52,606 nucleotides of DNA from a virus. The notes under the pieces were generated by a model. That model was given only the letters and a program-made list of their open reading frames with translations, made no database searches and was not told where the DNA came from. The stretch is taken from positions 1 to 52,606 of the IMG/VR virus record IMGVR_UViG_3300037540_000099; one strand, given 5' to 3'. The position numbers and the translations under genes are program-made. Below, in pieces: positions 23,201-30,305 of the stretch; position 1 is the stretch's first letter; every line of letters begins with the position of its first letter.

Positions 23201-24990
23201 CCCTGCTCCCTTTGCAGCGCCTCGATCTCCCGCACGACCTCGGCCCGCAGGTCGTCGAGGTTGCGCTCGCAGAGCTCGTTCATGTGTTTACCCTCGAGCC
23301 ACGCGCCGCCGTCAAGCGCGTTCAGCGTGGCAACGTACCGGGCGTCGTCTACGCCTTCCCTGAAACCTTCCCAGCCGATGGTATCGAACATCGCCTCCGG
23401 CCCTCTGCAACTCAGGAACCCGTTGACGATGCCGGTGTCTACCGGGTCGCCGACCTTCAGCGGGGGATCGAAGCCGCAGTAAGCCCACGTCATCGTCCCA
23501 TCGGTTCCGCGCACGTAGAGGCCGAAGCCCCTGTTCCTCCGGTGACTCTCCGGGTCGGGCCAGTTGCCCGGGGGGTCCATGTAGGAGAGGACCTCGTTCC
23601 CCGCCGCGTGAGAGGCCGTGATGCCCTTCTCGAAGCGCGGGTCTGCCTGGTACTTGCCGCCGTCTGTGACCCAGAGCCTCGGGTCGCACCTCGACCGACT
23701 GTATGGGTTGCGCAAGAACTCGTCGGAGTTCGACTTCGCGTGGTCGAGGCAGGTCCCGTAGCCGTAGCCGGGGTCCATGATTACGGCGGTGCGGAGCGAG
23801 TCAGCGACAGCCGGTGCCCAGTCGTGATTGCATGCCACCCAGCACCCGCCACCGTTCGGGGTTCGGCAGGAGTGGAATGACTCGCGCTCGCCCATGAGGA
23901 TGTCAATGGGTGCCTCGTCCATCCCCATCCACAGGACGGACGTGTATCCTCGGTCCATCGCCCAGGCGTTGATCTTCAGCGCCCGGGCCTTGTTGAGTGC
24001 CTGTTCGTCGTGGGTCAGCGGGCGGTTGTAGACGATGGTCATGCCGCCGTCCATCGTATAGAGGCGGCCCTTCGGCATTCCCGCCTGCTCGCGCAAGTCG
24101 AGGATGCGCCCGAGCAGCTCGAAGTCCATGATGCCAGTCTCAATGCCCGGCGTGTCCTTTGGCAGCACCCTCGCGCCGTCGTAGGTGTTCGGGTTGGTGC
24201 AGCCGTGCGCCACCATGTTCCGGAAGTCACTGAGCATCTGCGCTTCGGTCAGCATCTCCGACGCCTTCGGGGCATCGGGGGGCAGCGCCCCTTCGAGTCG
24301 CTTCGGGTAGTAGATGGAGTATGTGAACGGCGCGTCGATCAGGTCGATGTCCGGCACCCGAACGGTGAGCGTGATGACCGTCTTCGGCTTGCCCTCCACG
24401 GTGACGGTGACTCGCCCTTTGTAGGTGCCCGCCGTCGCGTCCTCGGGGACGTGGACGGTCAGCCAATACTGTTCGCGCCCATCGCTATCCACGGGCAGCA
24501 TCGTCGGCGAGTCGATGGCCTCCTTCACCACCTTCATAAATGCCCAGTGTTCACCCTCTGACGGACGGGCCCGAAGGCCTGCAGGCGTCGGGAGGTCTGG
24601 GCTCCCGTAGGTAAGCTCGAAGATGCCGGGATCGTGTACCAGCGTCCACGGGAAGATGCCCATGCTCGCCCGGGTCACGTCGTGCGCGGTCATCTGAGCG
24701 AGTCGGATGTCAACGCAGGAGGAAGGCAACCGCCCCTCTTCCCCGCGCAGGCCAGAGCACGTCACGCGGATGCCCGTCAACGGTTCCTCTGAGTCCACGA
24801 CGAAGGTCGCCGGTTCGTATTCACCCCGGCAAGCGGTCACGGCCAATGACCGGCCCTCTCTGTACTCAACAGGGAGCGGGCCATCCGGCATGACCGATGC
24901 CAGGGTGAACGGATGGTCGGTCGTGTAGACCTCGTAGGCGCCGGCCGAAGAGCCGACACCTACGAGGGTGAGCAGTGCGAGGGTTCTCAT
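23197..24990 (-). CDS. Secreted DUF4091/GH123-like glycoside-hydrolase-family protein (597 aa)
   Basis: ATG 24990 behind AAGGAG gives a signal peptide MRTLALLTLVGVGSSAGA. An N-terminal beta-sandwich (RGEYEPATFVVDSEEPLTGI, then EDATAGTYKGRVTVTVEG) precedes a TIM-barrel-like part. WMGMDEAP places D358-E359 where GH123 enzymes carry the catalytic acid pair. GWEGFREGVDDARYVATL is the DUF4091 hallmark. Relatives are common in Armatimonadota and Planctomycetota. It would act outside the cytoplasm on N-acetylhexosamine-containing or other glycans. The first 33 codons of the longer frame are not used. Confidence 0.75.
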   Translation of the reverse strand: MRTLALLTLVGVGSSAGAYEVYTTDHPFTLASVMPDGPLPVEYREGRSLAVTACRGEYEPATFVVDSEEPLTGIRVTCSGLRGEEGRLPSSCVDIRLAQMTAHDVTRASMGIFPWTLVHDPGIFELTYGSPDLPTPAGLRARPSEGEHWAFMKVVKEAIDSPTMLPVDSDGREQYWLTVHVPEDATAGTYKGRVTVTVEGKPKTVITLTVRVPDIDLIDAPFTYSIYYPKRLEGALPPDAPKASEMLTEAQMLSDFRNMVAHGCTNPNTYDGARVLPKDTPGIETGIMDFELLGRILDLREQAGMPKGRLYTMDGGMTIVYNRPLTHDEQALNKARALKINAWAMDRGYTSVLWMGMDEAPIDILMGERESFHSCRTPNGGGCWVACNHDWAPAVADSLRTAVIMDPGYGYGTCLDHAKSNSDEFLRNPYSRSRCDPRLWVTDGGKYQADPRFEKGITASHAAGNEVLSYMDPPGNWPDPESHRRNRGFGLYVRGTDGTMTWAYCGFDPPLKVGDPVDTGIVNGFLSCRGPEAMFDTIGWEGFREGVDDARYVATLNALDGGAWLEGKHMNELCERNLDDLRAEVVREIEALQREQG

Positions 24991-25175
24991 ATTGCGCTCC
25001 TTGTGGGTGCGTTTCGTCGCGCGATAGCAGCAAGGCGAACGATGGCGCCAGCTATGATGACGGCCTCTGCGGCCTTGAACGTGACGCACCCGCCTGCAGC
25101 GTCTCGTATCTCAACCTTATCGAGTCTTTGCACGACCGTCCCGGCGGTTGTGCCGTCGTCAGATATGACCTCCAT
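24987..25175 (-). CDS. Small protein with a hydrophobic C-terminal half (62 aa)
   Basis: ATG 25175 behind GGAGGAG. Residues 36-52 (AEAVIIAGAIVRLAAIA) could insert in membrane. The stop overlaps the start of the secreted protein. Function unknown; it lies between pseudopilin and hydrolase genes. Confidence 0.5.
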   Translation of the reverse strand: MEVISDDGTTAGTVVQRLDKVEIRDAAGGCVTFKAAEAVIIAGAIVRLAAIARRNAPTRSAI

Positions 25176-25212
25176 CGCTACGCTCCTCCGTCAGATGCCC
25201 CCGCTCGTGCGG

Positions 25213-25932
25213 CTACCAGGGGAAGTCGCCGGGCTGGTGCAGGCACAGGTTGCGGGCGTGCCATCGGTAGTGACTCGCGCCGGTTGAATCCCAGTCCGTA
25301 GGCCACTTCAGTCGGCCTGCGTGCCCGTCGAGGAAGACGGCGTTGGAGCCCATGCTGTGCCGGTCGGGGCTGAACCTGCGATACGGGTAGTACAGGTAAG
25401 GGGTCGGGTTGCCGTCGCCGCGATTGCACCCCTGGTTGTCGGCGATCATCACGATGTCACTCATTCCCGTCAGGGTGCCATTGGGCAGCATACGAGTCCA
25501 CACGTTCTCGGGGAAGATGCCGGTGATGCAGATGTTGGGCGCGTAGCTCAAGAACCGGGCCTTCGCGTTGTACGGCTGTCGCCGCGTCAGCCACGAACAG
25601 TTTTTCCAGTCGGGGCAAACGAGCACGGACTCGTTCGCGATGTACGGGGTGAGGATGCCACCCCAGGGCACCAGGCTCTCAAGGTTCGGCCCGTAGTAGA
25701 CGAACCACACATTCTCCCCGCCGCCGTTGCTCGACGGAGGCAGGGCACCATCCTCGTCCGAAGCATACGTCAGGGCCGCCATCCCAAGTTGGCGGATGTT
25801 CATGAGGCAGTTCGTCGTCCGCGCCTTCTTGCGGACCTGGGCGAACACTGGGAAAAGGATCGCAGCCAGGATGCAGATGATCGCGATCACGATCAACAGC
25901 TCTATGAGGGTGAAGCCTTGTCTGCGTCTCAT
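25213..25932 (-). CDS. Type IV pseudopilin with H-X9-DG domain (DUF1559-like, 239 aa)
   Basis: A prepilin leader MRRRQG precedes FTLIELLIVIAIICILAAIL with the conserved Glu at mature position 5. The host's prepilin peptidase would cut after the Gly and N-methylate the Phe. The continuation FPVFAQVRKKAR and the C-terminal RHSMGSNAVFLDGHAG (H-X9-DG) are hallmarks of the large pseudopilin families of Planctomycetota, Armatimonadota and Lentisphaerae. The FPVFAQ form is the one I associate with Armatimonadota. SD AAAGGAG lies ten bases upstream. No peptidase or assembly ATPase is encoded, so the protein must use host machinery. Confidence 0.9.
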   Translation of the reverse strand: MRRRQGFTLIELLIVIAIICILAAILFPVFAQVRKKARTTNCLMNIRQLGMAALTYASDEDGALPPSSNGGGENVWFVYYGPNLESLVPWGGILTPYIANESVLVCPDWKNCSWLTRRQPYNAKARFLSYAPNICITGIFPENVWTRMLPNGTLTGMSDIVMIADNQGCNRGDGNPTPYLYYPYRRFSPDRHSMGSNAVFLDGHAGRLKWPTDWDSTGASHYRWHARNLCLHQPGDFPW

Positions 25933-25967
25933 TGCGGAAGGTCTCCTTTGTTGTCTGTGGTTACCAG

Positions 25968-26177
25968 CTATCGAGCCAAGCCCGGCGCCGGTCCTCCCGT
26001 CTCTGGCGTTGCCCCGTCAGCGGTGCCAGGAATGGGTGCAGGCGAACCTGGCGTGGCTTCCACGCCCTCACTCGGCTTGTCGCGCAAAGCGGCCCATACG
26101 AAACAGCCGACGAGCACGACTGCGGCAACGACTATCGCGATCACTATCCTCGGGTCGACTGCCTTCTTCTCGTTCAC
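25968..26177 (-). CDS. Small single-pass membrane protein beside the pseudopilin (69 aa)
   Basis: GTG 26177 behind AAGGAGGG overlaps the lipoprotein stop. One helix (RIVIAIVVAAVVLVGCFVWA) is followed by a Pro/Gly/Ala/Thr-rich tail of about 35 residues exposed outside. Such small proteins accompany pseudopilin genes in related bacteria, as far as I recall. Function unknown. Confidence 0.65.
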   Translation of the reverse strand: MNEKKAVDPRIVIAIVVAAVVLVGCFVWAALRDKPSEGVEATPGSPAPIPGTADGATPETGGPAPGLAR

Positions 26178-26755
26178 GGTGTCCCTCCTTCGGGTACATG
26201 CCCCCGCGCTCGGGGGTCGTAGCTTGACAGCGTGCTCCCGTCTGCCATGCACTCGGGTCTCCACTTGTTCTCTCCACGGATGAAGCCGAGCTTCTCGCGA
26301 CTGATTGCCACCTCCCTTGCAACTGCCGTGCTGTCGTCTGTATGGGCTGCCTTGATCTCCGCATCGGCCTTCCGGTCACCGATCTCGGCCATCACCCAGA
26401 CAGCCTTCGCGCGAAGGTCCGCGTCAACGTTGCTGCCGGCCGCGATTTCCCCCATGCCCATGATCACACGGTTCGTGTGGGGCTCGCCCTTCTTGCGCTT
26501 GTGCCTCGTCTTCGCGAACCAGCGCCGCCCGCGAATCACGAGTGCCGATGCGGTTGCCTCTCGGGGAGCCAGGTCATGCTTGAAGGCGTGAATGAGGGCC
26601 TCCGCGCTCTCCCGAGAGTCAAGCGCACAGAGGCTCTCTACGGCGTCCACCTTCCCCTGCGGGGCAGGACGGTCAAGCGCATCCCGAAGCTCAGGCACAG
26701 GCGACACAGAGCAGCCTGAGAGCACGAGGAAGGCGGCGAGGGGGAGGAGTCTCAT
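26174..26755 (-). CDS. Lipoprotein with HEAT-like helices (193 aa)
   Basis: MRLLPLAAFLVLSGC gives a lipobox L-S-G-C with Cys15 as lipidation site. The mature part has helical repeats (SLCALDSRESAEALIHAF, DADLRAKAVWVMAEIGDRK) like HEAT/PBS repeats. It would be anchored in the inner or outer membrane. GTG 26764, which overlaps the previous stop, is an alternative start that adds three residues. Confidence 0.7.
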   Translation of the reverse strand: MRLLPLAAFLVLSGCSVSPVPELRDALDRPAPQGKVDAVESLCALDSRESAEALIHAFKHDLAPREATASALVIRGRRWFAKTRHKRKKGEPHTNRVIMGMGEIAAGSNVDADLRAKAVWVMAEIGDRKADAEIKAAHTDDSTAVAREVAISREKLGFIRGENKWRPECMADGSTLSSYDPRARGHVPEGGTP

Positions 26756-26760
26756 GGGGT

Positions 26761-27624
26761 TCACCAGTGGGCATCCCTATAGACGCCAGGCAGGCGGGTG
26801 CATTGTGAACGCCAGCCTTCGTATGTGTGCTGATAGGTGCGGATTGGATTGGGGAGCAACGCTTGCCCCGTGACGCGCTCTTCACCTCGGTGCGTGATGC
26901 AGTAGCAGGCCCCGCCGTCATTCCGCTGCCACACCTGCCCGACCTCGATGGGCTCGGGTTCGGGGGCGGCCAGAATGCACTTCTTCTGCACAGCGGACCA
27001 GTACTTGCACTTGGGCTCGGCTTCCTCCGCGAACTCCTGGCGCTGCTCGGGCTCGATGCCCTCGTGAGGGTCGGGCTTCTTGGTGCGCCGCTTCCCTATC
27101 ACCTGCGGCTCGGTGTCCTTGCGCGGGTCATCCTTCGCCTCGGCGGGTGGGGCTGTCTCGTCGCTTGACAATTCTTCGAGCTTGGCACGGAGTTCTTCTT
27201 CGGTGAGACCAGCCGCTTTCAGCTTCCAGAAGAGCGCCATCACACGGGCCATGCCATCCTCTTCTGCCTCGGTTGATCCACGCGGCTCCTCGGCGGGCGC
27301 CGCTGTTACGCCATGCCGCATATTGAAGGCAACAAGTTCGGGATGGATGGCTTCGCACTTGATGCAGCGTTGTCCGTGGTAATGCCAAACCTCATACTGA
27401 TGCTCGCACTTCTCGCGGCCTGCTTCCTCGGCAGGCGGGTCTTCGCGCTCAAGGTCCTCAGCCACCACGACCATTGCGTTCTCGCCCAGCGCCGTCGGCA
27501 TCACTGTACCGACAAGCCGTAGCGCCTTCGCTATCCTCAGGTCGACCTCTCGCTCGGTCAGGCCGGGCGAAGGTGCCTTCGCTGCAATGCCCTCTCTCTC
27601 ACGGATGGGTGGTAGGTCAGTCAT
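26761..27624 (-). CDS. Hypothetical protein with Cys/His motif (287 aa)
   Basis: ATG 27624 overlaps the sulfotransferase stop. The N-terminal third has EKCEHQYEVWHYHGQRCIKC, a likely zinc site. The middle is low-complexity E/K/P-rich and the C-terminal part has a beta domain (IEVGQVWQRNDGGACYCI). Not recognised. Its position between the sulfotransferase and the lipoprotein suggests membership in the cargo operon. Confidence 0.6.
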   Translation of the reverse strand: MTDLPPIREREGIAAKAPSPGLTEREVDLRIAKALRLVGTVMPTALGENAMVVVAEDLEREDPPAEEAGREKCEHQYEVWHYHGQRCIKCEAIHPELVAFNMRHGVTAAPAEEPRGSTEAEEDGMARVMALFWKLKAAGLTEEELRAKLEELSSDETAPPAEAKDDPRKDTEPQVIGKRRTKKPDPHEGIEPEQRQEFAEEAEPKCKYWSAVQKKCILAAPEPEPIEVGQVWQRNDGGACYCITHRGEERVTGQALLPNPIRTYQHTYEGWRSQCTRLPGVYRDAHW

Positions 27625-28457
27625 CACGCCTCCAGTATTCTGAGCAGGCTCTCACCGTGTTCGAGTTCTTGGGCTAGTGGCCTCGCCGTGTCTCGGAGCC
27701 GCTTCAGCCTCTCTGCCTTCAGCGCCCGGAAGCCTTCTACATTGCGGGCGACCCTCATCGTTTCCCATCCCCGAGCCGACAGGTCTGGGCGCCGTCGCGG
27801 GAAGCCGATCTTGGCGAGTATGTCCGGCCAGCGAACGTCCTTGTCGATCTCGTCCGCAAGATCATCGAAGAGGATCGACTGACCTCCGGCTTCCTCTACA
27901 TCGCGAGCATCCTGGCAGGTCGCTGCCAGCCAGATCAGGAAGAGGGTTTCCAGGTCATCCTTCGGATCGAACAGGTGGTAGATGGCCTCCGCCGCTGTCC
28001 CCTTCGAGCCCTCCCGCTGTGAGTCGAATGTCTGCACTACCCAGAACCAGAAGTCCCGCTTTGCGAAGCTCGCTGCCACTCCATCGAAACCACGCCAGAG
28101 GTGGATCACTCTCGGCTCGGCGCCGCCGGCACGGAGGCCTTCCAGGGCGAGGGGGATCTTGTAGCAGAGGTACACTTCCTTGAATCCGTTGTGCCCCCAC
28201 TTGTGCTCCCCGAGATCCTCGAAGAGCTTCGGCATGTTGTCCTGCATGTTGGCGCTCGGGGTCGGCTGCATGTAGTCTCCACGGTAGGCGCCCTTCCCCT
28301 CGAAGAAGGTGCTGTGCCGGTTGCCCAGCCACCTCTCGATGCGATGCCCCCGCAGACCGTAAACAGGCTCGTTGCAGATGTCGATCCCCTCTATCGTGTT
28401 GAGGGACTCCAGAAACCAGGTGCTGCCCGAGCGGGGGAAGGAGAAGATGGAGATCAT
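27624..28457 (-). CDS. PAPS-dependent sulfotransferase family protein (277 aa)
   Basis: The 5'-phosphosulfate-binding loop FPRSGSTWFLESL is at residues 7-19. The 3'-phosphate-binding region RVIHLWRGFDGVAASFAKR is at 116-134, with R122 and S130 in the usual places. Such enzymes move sulfate from PAPS to hydroxyls of sugars, lipids or tyrosine. With the glycosyltransferase two genes upstream, sulfated glycan synthesis is plausible. ATG 28457 overlaps the small upstream gene. The 168 codons before it in the open frame are shadow of the glycosyltransferase gene. No PAPS-synthesis genes are present. Confidence 0.85.
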   Translation of the reverse strand: MISIFSFPRSGSTWFLESLNTIEGIDICNEPVYGLRGHRIERWLGNRHSTFFEGKGAYRGDYMQPTPSANMQDNMPKLFEDLGEHKWGHNGFKEVYLCYKIPLALEGLRAGGAEPRVIHLWRGFDGVAASFAKRDFWFWVVQTFDSQREGSKGTAAEAIYHLFDPKDDLETLFLIWLAATCQDARDVEEAGGQSILFDDLADEIDKDVRWPDILAKIGFPRRRPDLSARGWETMRVARNVEGFRALKAERLKRLRDTARPLAQELEHGESLLRILEA

Positions 28458-28669
28458 CGGAGCCGCGCCCTTCGTCGTTCCTCCCACAGACCGAGAAGGT
28501 ACGGGATGCTCTTGCGCAGACGCCCCTCCTGCTTCGGAGCCGTTGAGGGAGTCCGTCGTGCGTGCGCGAGGATAGCCTTCGCGGTTCGCCGCAGGTCCGC
28601 TCGCGACGGAGGCCCGTACTGCTTGAGCACTCGCCGGATAGCCTCGGGATCGACCTTGAGTCGGATCAC
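28454..28669 (-). CDS. Small basic protein (71 aa)
   Basis: Both ends overlap the neighbours as ATGA, between glycosyltransferase and sulfotransferase. Very basic, with R/K clusters (EERRRARLR at the end), possibly nucleic-acid-binding. No family recognised. Confidence 0.55.
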   Translation of the reverse strand: MIRLKVDPEAIRRVLKQYGPPSRADLRRTAKAILAHARRTPSTAPKQEGRLRKSIPYLLGLWEERRRARLR

Positions 28670-30261
28670 TCCTCTGCCTCCCCGCTGACTTCAGCCTGCG
28701 CATCCGCCTCCCGATCTCGTCTCGCCTCTTCCGCCAACCTCGCGGCCATTTCCGCCGCGGTCTCACGCTCGCCGATCTTCTCGACGAGGAGTTCGTGGAA
28801 CTGGCCGGCCATCCGCTCGGCTGCGAACATCTCTGCGACCTGCAGGCTGAACTCAGGAGGGACCCGACCGTCGTGCAGGTGAGCCACAACGGTGTCGGCC
28901 ATCTCGTCCAAGTCGCCCGGCTCGCACAGGTCAACATACGGAGGGAGCCCGAGCAGATCATAGATCTCAGGGATGCCCCCGCCGATCATGGCCACAACCG
29001 GACACCTGCACATCAGAGCCTCGGGGATGATCAGCCCGAACGGTTCGTCGGTCCTTGTGTGCATCAGGCAATCCATCGCTCCGTACATCGCCGGCATCTG
29101 ATCGGGGCTGACGTGCGCGTGGATGATGTCGGCCTCGGCGAGCTCCGCTCTCTGCATGTACTTCGTCTTCTGATCCGTGAATTCGTCAACATCATCGGGA
29201 GGGATCACCGAGGCCCAGGTGAGGCCACGCTTTTCGGCCCGCTCGCGCGAGGCCACATAGACTTCCGGCTCCCACATCGGCCCGACCATCAGGCCACGGA
29301 CTCGCGACTCGCGATGCGCCTTCATGGATGCCAAGCAGGAGACCCACTCAACCGGCTTCTTCTCCTGGCTGAAACGCCCCGAGAAACCAACGATGAGATC
29401 ATCAGGCCGAATGCCCAGCGACTCACGCACCTTCGTCCGCGACTCCTCATCACACGGCCGGAAGACCTCGGAGTCGATCCCGTTGTAGATCAGGTAGACA
29501 GGCACTTGAGGCATTCGGCCGGACGTATGGACGCGGTTGGCGGAGTGATCGGAGACGGCTATGATGAAGTCGCTCGGATGTTCCTGCGCATCCCAGTTCC
29601 AGCCGCAATGATTGTATTCGCCGATCAGCGGGACACGCAGGTCGTTGGCTGCGAAGAGAGGGGCATGTGCGAGCTGACCAATCACGATGTCCGGCGCCAC
29701 ATCCCGCAGGACCTTCGTGGCCTCCGCCCGGGCCCGCTGGAACGGGCCAGGCATCGGCGGGAAGTCCCACTCAAACATCAGATAGTGCTCTATGAGTTCG
29801 ACGCCTTCAGGGAGCGAGTCATCCATGTCCTTCACTTGGCCGGTCACCACGACAGGCGTGAAGAGGTCCCGGTCAAGATGCTTGATGTGGGTGATGGTGA
29901 CGACTTCGAGGCCGCCCCGGTGCCAGCAGGGCGACACGAACGCGATCTTGTAGGGCGGGGAGTCGGGCTTCGGGCCGACCTGTCTCGTGAGGGGAAAGCC
30001 GATGGGCTCGTGATGAGGGATGATCTTCTGCGCGGCCATTAGCGGTTCGTCCTCCTGCGGTACTGGTGCGCCGCTTGGGCGTGGCGTCGGACCCCGACTG
30101 ACGAGCGCCTCCAAGTCCTCCCGCCGGTAGCGGGTCTGCTTCCCCACCCGAACGGCTGGCAGCGTGCCCTGCTTGGCCCATCGCCGAACCGTGCGCGGGG
30201 TCACGTCGAGAAACCGTGCTGTCTCTGCGCATGTCATCAGGGGAGTCTTGCTACCCAACAT
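28666..30261 (-). CDS. HTH (excisionase/MerR-like)-GT4 glycosyltransferase fusion (531 aa)
   Basis: Residues 9-53 are a helix-turn-helix of the excisionase/HTH_17 type (CAETARFLDVTPRTVRRWAK, then RYRREDLEALV). After a Pro-rich linker, residues 100-500 are a GT-B family 4 glycosyltransferase: AFVSPCWHRGGLEV, GRFSQEKKP (R296, K301) and E406-x7-E414 in EPFGLIIPEALMC, the nucleotide-sugar site. A coiled-coil tail ends the protein. ATG 30261 lies seven bases after a -10 box, so the mRNA may be leaderless. A second start at 30039 (MAAQKIIPHHEP) has AGGAGG eleven bases upstream and would give the transferase alone. Confidence 0.82.
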   Translation of the reverse strand: MLGSKTPLMTCAETARFLDVTPRTVRRWAKQGTLPAVRVGKQTRYRREDLEALVSRGPTPRPSGAPVPQEDEPLMAAQKIIPHHEPIGFPLTRQVGPKPDSPPYKIAFVSPCWHRGGLEVVTITHIKHLDRDLFTPVVVTGQVKDMDDSLPEGVELIEHYLMFEWDFPPMPGPFQRARAEATKVLRDVAPDIVIGQLAHAPLFAANDLRVPLIGEYNHCGWNWDAQEHPSDFIIAVSDHSANRVHTSGRMPQVPVYLIYNGIDSEVFRPCDEESRTKVRESLGIRPDDLIVGFSGRFSQEKKPVEWVSCLASMKAHRESRVRGLMVGPMWEPEVYVASRERAEKRGLTWASVIPPDDVDEFTDQKTKYMQRAELAEADIIHAHVSPDQMPAMYGAMDCLMHTRTDEPFGLIIPEALMCRCPVVAMIGGGIPEIYDLLGLPPYVDLCEPGDLDEMADTVVAHLHDGRVPPEFSLQVAEMFAAERMAGQFHELLVEKIGERETAAEMAARLAEEARRDREADAQAEVSGEAEE

Positions 30262-30268
30262 GGGGGAG

Positions 30269-30298
30269 AATGTACCACAAACGGACAGAAGCGGTCAA
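30269..30298 (-). promoter_or_regulatory. Promoter of the cargo block
   Basis: TTGACC (30298-30293), an 18-base spacer and TACATT (30274-30269) lie between the tape-measure stop and the HTH-glycosyltransferase start. The predicted start of transcription falls on or next to the ATG at 30261. An independent promoter in a virion operon is typical of a moron. Confidence 0.6.
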
Positions 30299-30305
30299 GA
30301 GGGTC

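Noticed and set aside
27624-28961. A 445-residue protein with a long N-terminal extension on the sulfotransferase
   Set aside because: The first 168 codons are Arg/Ser-rich and overlap the glycosyltransferase and 71-residue genes in another frame. The sulfotransferase fold begins at MISIFSFPRSG.
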